A stretch of 64,000 bases of DNA, from positions 62,001-126,000 of the forward strand of contig JANRLF010000007.1 of NCBI GenBank assembly GCA_033762815.1, given 5' to 3'. Made by a program: the position numbers and the translations under genes. The stretch is from JANRLF01 sp033762815 (GTDB taxonomy: Bacteria; Bacteroidota; Bacteroidia; Chitinophagales; CAIOSU01). Of the stretch, positions 44,355 to 54,808 are shown one piece after another. Every line of letters begins with the position of its first letter. Position 1 is the stretch's first letter. Under the pieces are notes generated by a model, which searched no databases, was not told the DNA's origin, and saw nothing but the letters and a program-made list of their open reading frames with translations.

Positions 44355-45866
44355 TTATTCTTTCACCGTTTTACTCATAATGTGTATCCATGCATCATGG
44401 AAGCGAGGATTTTCCTCCCTAAACTTGTACAATTGCTCTAGGCCTTCTTTCTTGCTTTCAGGCTTGCTCAGGTAGACGTAGTACCATTTCCTGCGCTTGT
44501 CGTACACTACGCCTGCATCCAACTTCTCCTTAATCAGCTGCTCTTCGAAATTGTAGGAGTTTTGCTCAATCCTGAATGAACCCACTACCAAGAAGTAATC
44601 ACCTAATTGAGCACCTCGCTTGTATTCCAAGTCATTCTCATCCACAATACGGGTGCGCTCCTCATCCAATTCTGAAGTATTGTTCTTGGTGGTTTTGGTT
44701 TTACCCGCACCTGATTTTTTGCTCAAGCTATCGATTGCCTTACCATACTTTTCTTCCAATTCATTCAGGCGCTGTGTCAAGCTATCCAATTGCTCGTTGC
44801 TGATTTGCAGGTCAGCACCGGAATCGAAATCAGCTTGCAGAGAATCCAAACGGCCACTAACACTATCCACTGTTGTCGCCAAACTGTCGACGTCGCCTTT
44901 CAAGTCATTGATCAAGCTATCCTGTTGCGCCAAGCGCTTCATCAATGTACTGTCCTGCTCGTCGCCTTTCTTCTTCTTGCGGAATGTTAAACCCACTAAC
45001 AACTCATGACTGCCGTTGTTATAGCTCTTCATTTCGTTCAATGGAATATCGTAGGCATAGCCTATCTTAATCAAATCATGCACCTTGAAGCCACCGCCTA
45101 CCGTTACCGCATAATCGTAGCGGTACATGGAGTTGATCCATATCCAATCCTTGTACATTAGATTCACCCCTGCATCAAACTGGAAGTTAAATGACTCGGT
45201 GGTTCTGAACATTACTTGTGGCTCAATGGTGAATTTATCCTGTGCCAATTTTACTGCATAAGAAGCATTGGCTAAATAATGGCGTTGTGTAGAGTAACCG
45301 CTTTGGCCGCCTTCGGTCAGATAATCCAAATCGGTACCAAAAACGGATGGTACAGCAACACCTACGTTCAGCCCTTTCCAAGCATAGTTGACGCCCACGC
45401 TAGCATCAAAGAAGGTATTGCGGTTAGCTTGGCTCATCAATAAATAATCGTCCCTGTCCCTTACCACAATCTTTTCCTGGTCAATGCGCACATTCTGCAC
45501 GCCGGCTGACAAACCGATGGACAAGCGATGCGCCCCTTTGAAATTCAAATGGTAAGCATAGGAGAAATAGCCCGCATTGCGACGGAAGATATTGGTGACA
45601 TCATTAAAGAAGTAAGCACCTATACCTGCCTTATCCTTAGCCACGGCCATATCAAATGTTACTGCCCTGGTCTCAGGTCCGTTGGCAAAGCCAGCAAACT
45701 GGCGACGGTACAAGCCATAAACATTAATGCGTCCGTCGGCGCCGGTTCTGGCGGGATTGTACAAATAAGGATTGTACATATATTGCGAGTACAGCGGTAC
45801 CTGCTGACCATATACATCAGCTAGGGCTATAACACATACTCCAAGAATGAAAAACAGCTTTTTCAT
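44355..45866 (-). CDS. PorP/SprF family type IX secretion-associated protein with C-terminal SPOR-like domain
   Basis: 503 residues. Signal peptide MKKLFFILGVCVIALADVYG, then the PorP/SprF outer-membrane beta-barrel (YSQYMYNPYLYNPARTGADG; WIWINSMYRYDYAVTVGGGFKV). Next is a coiled coil (about 310-385), a Lys/Thr linker, and a C-terminal SPOR-type fold (DYFLVVGSFRIEQNSYNFEEQL; GVVYDKRRKWYYVYLSK). PorP/SprF proteins help deliver or anchor large adhesins of the type IX system. The coiled coil and SPOR region are extra to the normal 300-residue protein and may bind peptidoglycan. It is 21 bp downstream of the giant PKD protein, its likely client. Confidence 0.9.
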   Translation of the reverse strand: MKKLFFILGVCVIALADVYGQQVPLYSQYMYNPYLYNPARTGADGRINVYGLYRRQFAGFANGPETRAVTFDMAVAKDKAGIGAYFFNDVTNIFRRNAGYFSYAYHLNFKGAHRLSIGLSAGVQNVRIDQEKIVVRDRDDYLLMSQANRNTFFDASVGVNYAWKGLNVGVAVPSVFGTDLDYLTEGGQSGYSTQRHYLANASYAVKLAQDKFTIEPQVMFRTTESFNFQFDAGVNLMYKDWIWINSMYRYDYAVTVGGGFKVHDLIKIGYAYDIPLNEMKSYNNGSHELLVGLTFRKKKKGDEQDSTLMKRLAQQDSLINDLKGDVDSLATTVDSVSGRLDSLQADFDSGADLQISNEQLDSLTQRLNELEEKYGKAIDSLSKKSGAGKTKTTKNNTSELDEERTRIVDENDLEYKRGAQLGDYFLVVGSFRIEQNSYNFEEQLIKEKLDAGVVYDKRRKWYYVYLSKPESKKEGLEQLYKFREENPRFHDAWIHIMSKTVKE

Positions 45867-45887
45867 ATGCTCTGTGGTTTTCCTATA

Positions 45888-48800
45888 TTATCTCAAAATG
45901 GATACTGCTCCTTTATAAATCAAATCAGTACCTGAAAAGCGAACTACGTAGTAATAAGTACCCTCAGGCAATTCCTTGCCATCATTGGTACCGTCCCAAT
46001 CGTTTTGGTAAGCTTGTGAGCGGTACACCTCACTGCCCCATCTGTCGAAAATCAATACTTCCGCATCAGGATAGGTTTCAATATTGGTCAACCACCAAGT
46101 ATCGTTCTTGCCATCACCATTCGGTGTCAAGGTATTGGTAGGGATAATCAAGTAATCGTTCAGTACTGTTACAGTTACTGAATCGGTACCGGGGCAACCG
46201 TTGGAATCGATTACCGCCAAAATATAAGTAGTGGTAACCAATGGCGTTGCAACTGGGTATTGGTAGTTAGGTGCATTCAGTGACTCGGTAGGTGTCCATG
46301 AATAGCTCACACCACCGCTACCTAACAACACTACGCTAAAGCCTTTGCTGATGGTGGTATCAGTACCAGCATCGGCATTTGGTATAGCAAACTTGGTAAT
46401 ATCAATGGAACCGGAATCAACACAACCGTATTGGCTGGTAACCGTTACACTGTAAGTGTCAGTTTCTTTCACGATAATGTTCTGGGTCGTTTCGCCAGTT
46501 GACCATAGGTATGCTTCCTGACCGCCAATGCCAGCACTCAGTTCAACACTGTCGCCAGTACAGAAAGAAGCAGGCCCCAGCGCCCTTACAAATGCTTCTG
46601 GCAAATCATGCACCACTACTACATTCACCACGGAATCAACACAACCTTGGTTGGAAGTGATGGTCAATTTCACCAAATAAGTGCCTGGATTAGCATATTG
46701 GTGGCTTGGGTTGCTCAAGGTTGAAACCACGCCATCGCCAAAATCCCAGAAAATTTCATCTATCGTACCGTTGGCCACTACGGATTGGTTGGTGAATTGA
46801 GTGGTCTCACCGATACATACATCAGGTGCAGCAAATACCACTGATGGAGTAGCATACACCGTTACGGTACGACTAATGGTATCCATACAGCCTTGGTCGC
46901 TGGTAATGATTAATGTTACGCTATAATTGCCAGCGGTAGTATAAGCATGGCTAGGCTCCTGATCAAGAGATGAGTTACCGTCGCCGAAACTCCAAGCAGA
47001 AGTAAAGTTGCCTGATGAAGCAGTACTTAGGTTAGTAAAGTCAATAGGCGAGTTTTCACAAGCATTGCCCGCTATGAAGTTGGCATTGGGGTTTGGATTC
47101 ACCGTAACGCTGTACACTATTTGGTCAGTACATCCAGCATTGCTGGTGGCAGTAAGGGTAACATTATAAACCCCCAAAGCAGGGTAAGTGTGGCTGGGGT
47201 TCTCATCGGTACTGGTAGCACCATCGCCGAATGCCCATTGGTAGGTTGTAGTACCAAAAGGTATGTTGGTCAAATTAGAGAATTGTACCGCATTGCCAAA
47301 GCAGGCAGGCCCTGCGCTGAAATCGGCCACTGGTTCAGGATATACAATCAAAGTACCTGAAACGGTATCGGAACAGCCATTGTTGGAAGTTACAAACAAG
47401 GTAACCGTTTTGATACCGATGGAACTGTAAATATGTGAGGGATTGATATTGGTGCTGGTAGTGCTGTCGCCAAAGTTCCAAACGTAATTGCTAGTTCCTA
47501 CCGCCAATGTAGAGGTATTGGTAAACTGTACTGCGGTGCCTATACAAACATCCGTGCTGGTAAACCCTGCCACCGGACGGTCAAAGACGATAACAGTAAA
47601 TGAGCTGGTATCGGTACAGCCGGTAATGGCATCGGTTGCTGCCAGCCAAACCGTATAAGTACCAGGGGCAGCATAAGTGTAGGTGGGAGCAAAATCGGTG
47701 CTGGTATTGCCGTCACCAAAGCTCCAAGTATAGGTTACGTTAGCTGAGCCAGTAGAGCTATTGGTGAACGCGAATGCTTCTCCATCGCAAAGGCTGCTAT
47801 CAGGGGTTGAGAATACCGATATTGGCTGCTCATATACTTCTACCGTATAGTTTACGGAATCAATACAACCAAAATTGGAAGTTACTTGCAGAATAACCGT
47901 ATAGATTCCAGGACCAGCATAGGTATGGGCAGGATTGATATTAGTGCTGGTGTTGCCGTCACCAAAATCCCAAACATAACTCAAAGTACCCATGCTGATG
48001 GTAGATAAATCAGTAAACTGGGTAGCATTGCCCAAGCATACGGTAGTGGCGGTAAAGTCAGCAACCGGCTCTGGATTGACAGTTATAGTAATGACAGCGG
48101 TATCGGCACAACCGTTAGGGTTGTTGGTAGCTATCAAAGTAACCGTGTAAGTTCCTGGTGTGGCATACAAGTATGATACGTTAGTGTTGGTTGAAGAACC
48201 ACCATCGCCGAACGACCAGGCATAATCAGTTGCGTTCAATGAGGTGTTGCTAAAGTTGATGGTATCGCCTAAACATACGGTAGCTGCCGAGGCGGTAAAT
48301 CCGGCGGTTGGGGTGGTGTACACTTCAACGCTTGCTGACACGGTATCGCGGCAACTATTGTTGGAAATAGCTATCAAGGTTACTGTATAAACCCCAGGGC
48401 CTGCGTACAAATGGCTAGGATTAATGTTAGTAGAACCCGCCCCATCACCAAAAGTCCAAACAAAATTCATATTACCAGATGCGATGCTGGAGGTATTTGT
48501 AAAGCTCAAAGGTGTACCGTCACATTCATCGCTGGTAGTAAAGCCTGCAACTGGAGTGTCATAAACCGTTACCGTTTTGCTTACTGTGGCGGTACAGCCG
48601 TTATTGCTGGTCACGGTCAAACTCACCGTATAATTGCCTTGCAAAGCATATGTATTACTAGGATTAACTGCAGTGCTGGTATTGCCATCACCGAAGTTCC
48701 ATGAGTAAGTAAGTGTGCCTCCTATAATGCTTGATAAATTGTTGAACTGTACGGGGCTATTAGGGCAAGCACTGGTGAAGTTGAAATCAGCTACTGGCAG

Positions 48801-51800
48801 TGGGTTCACCGTTACAGGCTTGGTAATGGTATCGTTACAACCATTTACGGTGGTGGCTATTAAGGTTACTTGATAAGTACCAGGGGCAGCGTAAGTGTAG
48901 GTAGGGCTGGTAGTGGTGCTGGTATTTCCATCGCCGAAAGACCAAACATAACTATTGCCGCCGGTAGTACTGTTGCTGAACAAAGTGCTTTGTCCATAAC
49001 AAACCGCTGGAGCAGTAAAGTTGGCAGTTGGGGCACCATTAACGGTAACAAAGGTGCTTAATGAATCGATACAACCAAAAGAAGAAGTGGCTATCAATTT
49101 CACATTGTAGGTGCCGGCAGTAGCATACAAATGTTGCGGAGCAGGGTTGTTGCTGAAAGTGCCGTCGCCAAAACTCCATTGGTAGTTGAGGCTGCCGCTG
49201 CTAACGGTGCTATTATTGGTAAACACCGTGTTAGTTCCTTCGCAAACGGTAGTAGCGGTATAGGCTACAGTAGGCTTGCCATAAGCGGTAATCGGTTTCA
49301 CGATGGTGCTGGTACAGCCAAAGTTAGAAGTGGCGGTCAAAGTTACATTGTAAGTACCCGCATTTACATAAGTATAGCTAGGGTTAGTTGCGGTACTGGT
49401 ACCACCGTCACCGAAGGCCCATGAGTAGGTCAAGGTGCCACCTGAGATACTAGAGTTGTTGGTAAAGGCAATGGCCACATCTTCGCAAGCATTGCTGGCA
49501 ATGAAATCGGCAGTAGGGTCAGGGTAAATGACCACGTTGCCTTGTACGGTATCCCTACAGCCGCTGGCATTGGTTGCTACCAAGGTAACCGTATAAGTGC
49601 CTGCATTGGCGTAAGTATTGGAAGGCGAAGTGGCTGTTGAGGTATTGTTGTCGCCAAAGTCCCATAAATAACTAGTGGCACCTGAAGAGGTATTGGTAAA
49701 GCTGGTGGCCAAGCCCAAGCAATTGTTGCCAACCGTAAAGTTGGCAGTTGGTACTGCATTTACGGCCACGCTGCGAGTGGCAGTGGCAGTACAGCCATTG
49801 TCGCTGGTTACGGTTACGCTTGCATTAAAGTTACCCGAGGTAGCATAAACGTGGCTAGGGTTGATATCAGTACTTGTAGTAGCATCTCCAAATGCCCAAC
49901 TATAGCTCAGTGTTCCAGTGGAAATGGTAGAGCCATTGGTAAACTGGGTAGGCTGCCCCAAACATACGGTAGTATTCGTAAATGCAGCAGTAGGCTGGGG
50001 ATAAACAGTAACCGTGGAGGTTGCAGTATCACTGCAATTGGTGATATTGTCCCTTACTATTAGTGTAACGGTATAAGTACCAGGAGCGGCATAAGTGCGG
50101 CTGGCATTGGCTGTGCTGGCGGTACCGCCATCGCCAAACGTCCAACTATAGATAGGGTTTGCAGTAGCGGTACCCGTGAAGGTAAAATTCACTGCTGTAC
50201 CATTGTTACAAATGGTGCTGGCACTGCTGGTGAAAGCGGCAACGGGTGTAGGGTTTACAACAATTAGTTGGCTTACAGAGTCAATGCAACCGTTGGCCGA
50301 TGTAGCAATTAGCCTGACAGTGTAGCTTCCAGAAGCGGCATAAGTATAAGATGGGTTGGGCGTAGTGCTGATGTTGCCATCGCCGAAACGCCATAGATAG
50401 CTTACAGCACCCGTGGTGGCCGCACTGCTGAACTGGGTAGCGTTACCTTGGCATGCCGTGGTGGCACTGAATACCACCGAAGGCCTTGCATTTACAGTTA
50501 CCGGCTTGATGATGGTGTCTCTGCAGCCGGATGGTGAAATGGCAATCAGCGTTACATTGTAAGTACCAGCATTAGCATAAGCATGGGTTGGGTTGCTAGC
50601 CGATGAAGTATTGCCATCTCCAAAATTCCAAGCATAGGTTAATGGGCCGGTACCGTTATCGTTGCTCAAATTGGTGAAAGCAACGTTGGCGCCAGGGCAA
50701 GCACTAGTTGCCACAAAATCAGGTGTTGGCAGCGGCAACGCAGTGGTAGATTGGATAGCGGTATCCGAACAGCCTGCTGCATTGGTAGCAATTAAAGTAA
50801 CGGTGTAATTGCCTGGGCTAACATACGTCTGCGTTGGGTTGGTAGCCGTGCCAGTGTTTCCATCACCGAAATCCCATGAATAAGTGGTAGCACCGCTCGA
50901 AACATTGTTAAAAGTAATTTGCTGGTCTTCACAAACAAAAGGCACGTTCGAAAAGCCTGCCACTGGGCGGTCGTTAATAGTTACTGTTTGTGTTACCGTA
51001 TCGCGGCAACCCTCATTGCTAATGGTATATAAAGTAACCGTATAGGTACCACCATTTACATAACTGTAGGTGGGGCTGCTAATCAACGAAGTGCTGCCAT
51101 CACCGAAATCGTACTCATAAGAGGTGATGCTGCCTGAAGAGATAGTACTGGTATTCGTAAACTGTGTTACAGCATTCCTGCATGGATTGCTCACGGTAAA
51201 GTTGCCTACTGGTTGTGGCTGAATGGTAAAGTTGCTGCCGTTATCGCTGCCAGTTACGGCCGGGTTGCTGGAAACCACCCTTACCCTATAACCAGTACCC
51301 CCAGGAGTATTGGCAGGAACAACCGCACTGATGGTACCACTGGTGGCCGTGCTGGTTAAAGTGCCGATGGTAGTGGGGCTGGCAAAGCTGCCTGCCGCAT
51401 TGCTGAGTTGGGCGGTAAAAACGTTACCAGCATTAAACGAACCCCCAGAGGAAGTATAGTTGACGCTCAATGGAGCACCAGGGCAGAAAACACTAGCCGA
51501 TAAGGCTGAAGTAGTAAGTGTAATAGGTGGGGGAAATGCCAACAATAGATTTTCAAAAAAATCAGGCCATGGGGCAACGTCGGAAGCAAAGCCTAACACA
51601 ATACTGCGGCCATTGCCATTCTGCACAGCCGCCGCATCACCGTTGCCAAAGGTAGCCAGTACTGTACTTCCCGGACCTGTGTTCAGGCCAGTTGAAAATA
51701 TGCCCCACCCTGTATTGGTGAGTGTAAAGGGATTGGAAGGTAAACCACTGGAAACAAGCGCAAAGGCGGTAACGGAGTTTTGATTATTACTACCAGTAAA

Positions 51801-52169
51801 ACTGGCTCCCAAAGGATTTGATAGACTGGATTGGCCTGCGAAATCCCAATAAATGGTATTACCCCCATTGTTCATAAACGTAGCCAAAGCAGCAGCCGAG
51901 GTACCATTGGCAGCAAAATTTTGGGCTAAGTAGATTGCAATCTGGTAGGCTCCAGGGATGGCTATCTGGGTTTGGAAAGTAACATCGCTGGTGGTGCTCG
52001 TAACAGTATAGCCCAAGTTTGTTAAGGCTATGGCCATTTGGTCGGTTCCAAGGTTTTGGTCGTTGTAGTATAGTACGTTTTGCGCTACCATACATTGCGA
52101 TGCAATAAGGGTAAACGCAGCCAAAGTGATTACCTTAAACTTGTTCCTAAGCCAGTTGGTAATTTTCAT
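45888..52169 (-). CDS. Giant PKD-repeat surface protein with gliding/type IX C-terminal domain
   Basis: 2093 residues. A signal segment is followed by an N-terminal Rossmann-like domain (about 30-215; NVLYYNDQNLGTDQMAIALT). About 90 residues of linker and Ig-like sequence come next, then 19 consecutive PKD domains of about 80 residues, each with WxFGDG and a tail such as PSHTYANAGTYTVTLIA; each ends with a cysteine pair. Two further Ig-like domains follow. The C-terminus LTPNGDGKNDTW and YYVVRFSG is the gliding motility-associated type B sorting signal used by type IX secretion. Probably a SprB-like adhesin or cell-surface fibre. The DNA repeats would be prone to recombination. Confidence 0.93.
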   Translation of the reverse strand: MKITNWLRNKFKVITLAAFTLIASQCMVAQNVLYYNDQNLGTDQMAIALTNLGYTVTSTTSDVTFQTQIAIPGAYQIAIYLAQNFAANGTSAAALATFMNNGGNTIYWDFAGQSSLSNPLGASFTGSNNQNSVTAFALVSSGLPSNPFTLTNTGWGIFSTGLNTGPGSTVLATFGNGDAAAVQNGNGRSIVLGFASDVAPWPDFFENLLLAFPPPITLTTSALSASVFCPGAPLSVNYTSSGGSFNAGNVFTAQLSNAAGSFASPTTIGTLTSTATSGTISAVVPANTPGGTGYRVRVVSSNPAVTGSDNGSNFTIQPQPVGNFTVSNPCRNAVTQFTNTSTISSGSITSYEYDFGDGSTSLISSPTYSYVNGGTYTVTLYTISNEGCRDTVTQTVTINDRPVAGFSNVPFVCEDQQITFNNVSSGATTYSWDFGDGNTGTATNPTQTYVSPGNYTVTLIATNAAGCSDTAIQSTTALPLPTPDFVATSACPGANVAFTNLSNDNGTGPLTYAWNFGDGNTSSASNPTHAYANAGTYNVTLIAISPSGCRDTIIKPVTVNARPSVVFSATTACQGNATQFSSAATTGAVSYLWRFGDGNISTTPNPSYTYAASGSYTVRLIATSANGCIDSVSQLIVVNPTPVAAFTSSASTICNNGTAVNFTFTGTATANPIYSWTFGDGGTASTANASRTYAAPGTYTVTLIVRDNITNCSDTATSTVTVYPQPTAAFTNTTVCLGQPTQFTNGSTISTGTLSYSWAFGDATTSTDINPSHVYATSGNFNASVTVTSDNGCTATATRSVAVNAVPTANFTVGNNCLGLATSFTNTSSGATSYLWDFGDNNTSTATSPSNTYANAGTYTVTLVATNASGCRDTVQGNVVIYPDPTADFIASNACEDVAIAFTNNSSISGGTLTYSWAFGDGGTSTATNPSYTYVNAGTYNVTLTATSNFGCTSTIVKPITAYGKPTVAYTATTVCEGTNTVFTNNSTVSSGSLNYQWSFGDGTFSNNPAPQHLYATAGTYNVKLIATSSFGCIDSLSTFVTVNGAPTANFTAPAVCYGQSTLFSNSTTGGNSYVWSFGDGNTSTTTSPTYTYAAPGTYQVTLIATTVNGCNDTITKPVTVNPLPVADFNFTSACPNSPVQFNNLSSIIGGTLTYSWNFGDGNTSTAVNPSNTYALQGNYTVSLTVTSNNGCTATVSKTVTVYDTPVAGFTTSDECDGTPLSFTNTSSIASGNMNFVWTFGDGAGSTNINPSHLYAGPGVYTVTLIAISNNSCRDTVSASVEVYTTPTAGFTASAATVCLGDTINFSNTSLNATDYAWSFGDGGSSTNTNVSYLYATPGTYTVTLIATNNPNGCADTAVITITVNPEPVADFTATTVCLGNATQFTDLSTISMGTLSYVWDFGDGNTSTNINPAHTYAGPGIYTVILQVTSNFGCIDSVNYTVEVYEQPISVFSTPDSSLCDGEAFAFTNSSTGSANVTYTWSFGDGNTSTDFAPTYTYAAPGTYTVWLAATDAITGCTDTSSFTVIVFDRPVAGFTSTDVCIGTAVQFTNTSTLAVGTSNYVWNFGDSTTSTNINPSHIYSSIGIKTVTLFVTSNNGCSDTVSGTLIVYPEPVADFSAGPACFGNAVQFSNLTNIPFGTTTYQWAFGDGATSTDENPSHTYPALGVYNVTLTATSNAGCTDQIVYSVTVNPNPNANFIAGNACENSPIDFTNLSTASSGNFTSAWSFGDGNSSLDQEPSHAYTTAGNYSVTLIITSDQGCMDTISRTVTVYATPSVVFAAPDVCIGETTQFTNQSVVANGTIDEIFWDFGDGVVSTLSNPSHQYANPGTYLVKLTITSNQGCVDSVVNVVVVHDLPEAFVRALGPASFCTGDSVELSAGIGGQEAYLWSTGETTQNIIVKETDTYSVTVTSQYGCVDSGSIDITKFAIPNADAGTDTTISKGFSVVLLGSGGVSYSWTPTESLNAPNYQYPVATPLVTTTYILAVIDSNGCPGTDSVTVTVLNDYLIIPTNTLTPNGDGKNDTWWLTNIETYPDAEVLIFDRWGSEVYRSQAYQNDWDGTNDGKELPEGTYYYVVRFSGTDLIYKGAVSILR

Positions 52170-52226
52170 AATATTCCTTTTCAGTGATTACACTATCCGT
52201 TTATAAGAAAGAGGACTTAAACGCCC

Positions 52227-52234
52227 CAAAGCTA
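52227..52234 (-). promoter_or_regulatory. TAGCTTTG -7 motif of the PKD protein gene
   Basis: Exact TAnnTTTG on the minus strand, 57 nt before ATG 52169. Here the leader is normal in length, unlike several other genes in the window. Confidence 0.55.
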
Positions 52235-52260
52235 AAAATATAATTCTTGTTAATTCATAC

Positions 52261-52304
52261 ATTTGTACACCATTAGTCACCATGCCGTTTAACATTGTAC
52301 AAAT
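52261..52304. promoter_or_regulatory. Inverted repeat between the divergent PKD and aminopeptidase genes
   Basis: ATTTGTACA (52261-52269) and TGTACAAAT (52296-52304) are exact reverse complements 26 bp apart. They straddle the likely start regions of both divergent genes and could be a regulator site, with each half-site on a similar helical face. Confidence 0.4.
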
Positions 52305-52353
52305 TTTTGTTCAGTGCTAATTTCGGCTCAATTTAAAAATATTTCATTGCAAA

Positions 52354-54774
52354 ATGCAAAAGCCCATGTTAAGTGCATTTAAAATAGCCGCAGTCAGTCT
52401 ATTTATCGCTGCTTCCCTTACCATTTCCGCACAAGCCTACCGCCAATGCTACTTGAAGGACCCAGGCGGTAGCACCCGCGAACACAACTTCGATGTACAG
52501 CATATTCTGTTGGATGTACGCTTTTCCCCAAAAGAAGGCAAAGTGATGGGCACGGTGGAGCATACCTTTTCGCCCCTCCAAAAAGACGTAGACACCCTTT
52601 TTCTGGATGCGCCGAGTATCAATATACAACAAGTATTGCTGGACAAACAGGCCGTGAAGTTTGACACCACAAAGGAAGGCTTGATTGTGCGGTTCCCCAA
52701 AACCTTGCACTGGGACGAGAAGCATGTTTTGACCATACAATATGAAGCTACGCCCCGCAAAGGCATTTACTTTATTGGCTGGAACGACCCCAACAACCTG
52801 AGCCGTAAACAGATATGGACCCAAGGCCAGGGCATTGACAACCGCTACTGGATACCCAGCTTTGATGATATGAACGACAAAGCTACCACCGAGGTAAAAG
52901 TAGCCTTCGATAAAGCTTATAAGGTGCTTTCCAACGGTGAACTGCTGGAACAGAAGGAACAAAAAGACGGTACCAAACTGTGGCACTATAAAATGACAAA
53001 CCCACATGCGTCCTACCTGATTATGCTGGCCATAGGCAACTATGAGGTGCGCACCAGCAAATCAAAGAGTGGGGTAGTTATTAACAACTGGTATTACCCC
53101 GAATACCCTGAAACCGTTGAGCCCACTTACCGCTATACCGAACAGATGATGGACTACCTGGAATCAGAAACCGGGCTTAAATACCCTTGGCATGCTTACT
53201 CACAAGTGCCTGTACAAGATTTTATGTTCGGTGCCATGGAAAATACCACCGCCACTATCTTTGGCGATTTCTATATAATTGATAAGCGGGCATATCTTGA
53301 CCGCAACTACATAGGCACCAATGCGCATGAAATGACCCACCAGTGGTTTGGCGATTATGTCACCGCCCGTAGTAATGCACATACCTGGCTGCAGGAGAGT
53401 TTTGCAACGCACTATGCTAAAGGCTTTGAGCGCAGCATATTCGGTGAAGACCATTACCAATGGAACCGCCGAGGGGAGCTGAACTCCGTACTGGATGCCG
53501 CAAAAAACAACAATAACCCTATTGCCCACAGCAATGCGGGCAGCCCGCGCATTTACCCCAAAGGCTCATTGGTACTGGACATGCTGAAATATGTGGTGGG
53601 CGAAGAACAATATAAACGCGCTTTGTTGGCTTACCTGAAAAAGCACCCCTACGGCAACGTGGATACCCATGATTTTTACCGGGCCTTCTTGGACAATTTG
53701 GGTATCGAACTGGATTGGTTTTTCGACCAATGGATATACCGCGGTGGCGAACCGCGATACGAGGTAAGCTATGTGCCCAGCAAAGACAAAACCGTGGTTA
53801 CGGTAAAGCAGACCCAAACCGACGACGGGGTGGTAGGCCTATTCAAAATGCCCATCGTATTTGAGGTGGTCTACAAAGACGGTAGCTCATCCACCGTGAA
53901 GGAATGGATACAAGATGCGGCACAAACCGTAAATGTGCCGAACCCCAGCAACAAAGAAATAGACTTTGTATTGTTCGACCCCAATTCACAAATCATCAAA
54001 TCGGTGAAGTTTGAAAAGGGCTTGGAAGAATTTCGTTCGCAGGCTTTGAAAGCTAAAAACATGATTGACCGCTATGATGCCTTATTGGCACTTTCCAACC
54101 TGCCTTTCAACCAGCGAAAAGATATTTTGATAGCTGCATTTGCAAAAGAGCCCTTTTGGGCCAACCGGGCAGAAATAGCCAAACAACTTGCACAAAACAT
54201 AGATTCGATAGACCAGGGCCTGATCAAAAACATGCTGAAGGATGGCCAGCCACGCGTGCGCCAAAGCGTGCTGGACAATACTAGCAAGGTGCCGCAAGGC
54301 TTGCTGGCCGACTACGAAGTATTGTTGACGGATTCATCTTACTGGATAGTTGAAAACAGCTTGGTAAAACTCAGTGCACAGTATCCACAGAACATTGCCC
54401 GCTACTTGGAAACTACCAAAGACGTAAAGGGTATCGGCAACAAAGTTAGGGTCGCTTGGTTGGAGATAGCCGCTGGACTTGACCGCAGCAAGTATTTGCC
54501 CCAATTAGTGGAATATGGCAGCAACTCCTATGAATTCCGCAGCCGTGGATATGCTTTCGCCGCCCTGACCCGACTGGATTACCTTGACAACAAGCTGCTC
54601 GATTACCTTACCGATGCCGCATTGAGCAGCAACACCCGGCTTTCGGGCCCCGCTGTTACCGCCCTCAACTACTACAAAAGCCAAACTGCTTATAAAAAGA
54701 TGATGCAGGATTACTACTGCCTACATACTTGGAAAGATTGGCAGAAAGAGGTGCTGAAACCAGTGATGGACTAA
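52354..54774 (+). CDS. M1 family metallopeptidase (aminopeptidase N type)
   Basis: 806 residues. Signal peptide (IAAVSLFIAASLTISAQA), N-terminal beta-saddle domain, thermolysin-like domain with the substrate motif FGAMENTT (about 293), zinc site HEMTHQWFGD (His325, His329) and Glu348 after the 18-residue spacer, and C-terminal helical repeats. It removes N-terminal residues from peptides in the periplasm or at the surface. The zinc ligands are intact. Divergent from the PKD adhesin gene. Confidence 0.94.
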   Translation: MQKPMLSAFKIAAVSLFIAASLTISAQAYRQCYLKDPGGSTREHNFDVQHILLDVRFSPKEGKVMGTVEHTFSPLQKDVDTLFLDAPSINIQQVLLDKQAVKFDTTKEGLIVRFPKTLHWDEKHVLTIQYEATPRKGIYFIGWNDPNNLSRKQIWTQGQGIDNRYWIPSFDDMNDKATTEVKVAFDKAYKVLSNGELLEQKEQKDGTKLWHYKMTNPHASYLIMLAIGNYEVRTSKSKSGVVINNWYYPEYPETVEPTYRYTEQMMDYLESETGLKYPWHAYSQVPVQDFMFGAMENTTATIFGDFYIIDKRAYLDRNYIGTNAHEMTHQWFGDYVTARSNAHTWLQESFATHYAKGFERSIFGEDHYQWNRRGELNSVLDAAKNNNNPIAHSNAGSPRIYPKGSLVLDMLKYVVGEEQYKRALLAYLKKHPYGNVDTHDFYRAFLDNLGIELDWFFDQWIYRGGEPRYEVSYVPSKDKTVVTVKQTQTDDGVVGLFKMPIVFEVVYKDGSSSTVKEWIQDAAQTVNVPNPSNKEIDFVLFDPNSQIIKSVKFEKGLEEFRSQALKAKNMIDRYDALLALSNLPFNQRKDILIAAFAKEPFWANRAEIAKQLAQNIDSIDQGLIKNMLKDGQPRVRQSVLDNTSKVPQGLLADYEVLLTDSSYWIVENSLVKLSAQYPQNIARYLETTKDVKGIGNKVRVAWLEIAAGLDRSKYLPQLVEYGSNSYEFRSRGYAFAALTRLDYLDNKLLDYLTDAALSSNTRLSGPAVTALNYYKSQTAYKKMMQDYYCLHTWKDWQKEVLKPVMD

Positions 54775-54808
54775 GGCACTCAAAACGCCTGTCATCTAAC
54801 GCACTGTG

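Noticed and set aside
52399..53007. Minus-strand ORF (202 residues) opposite the M1 peptidase
   Set aside because: Shadow of a strongly supported coding sequence; no recognisable domain.
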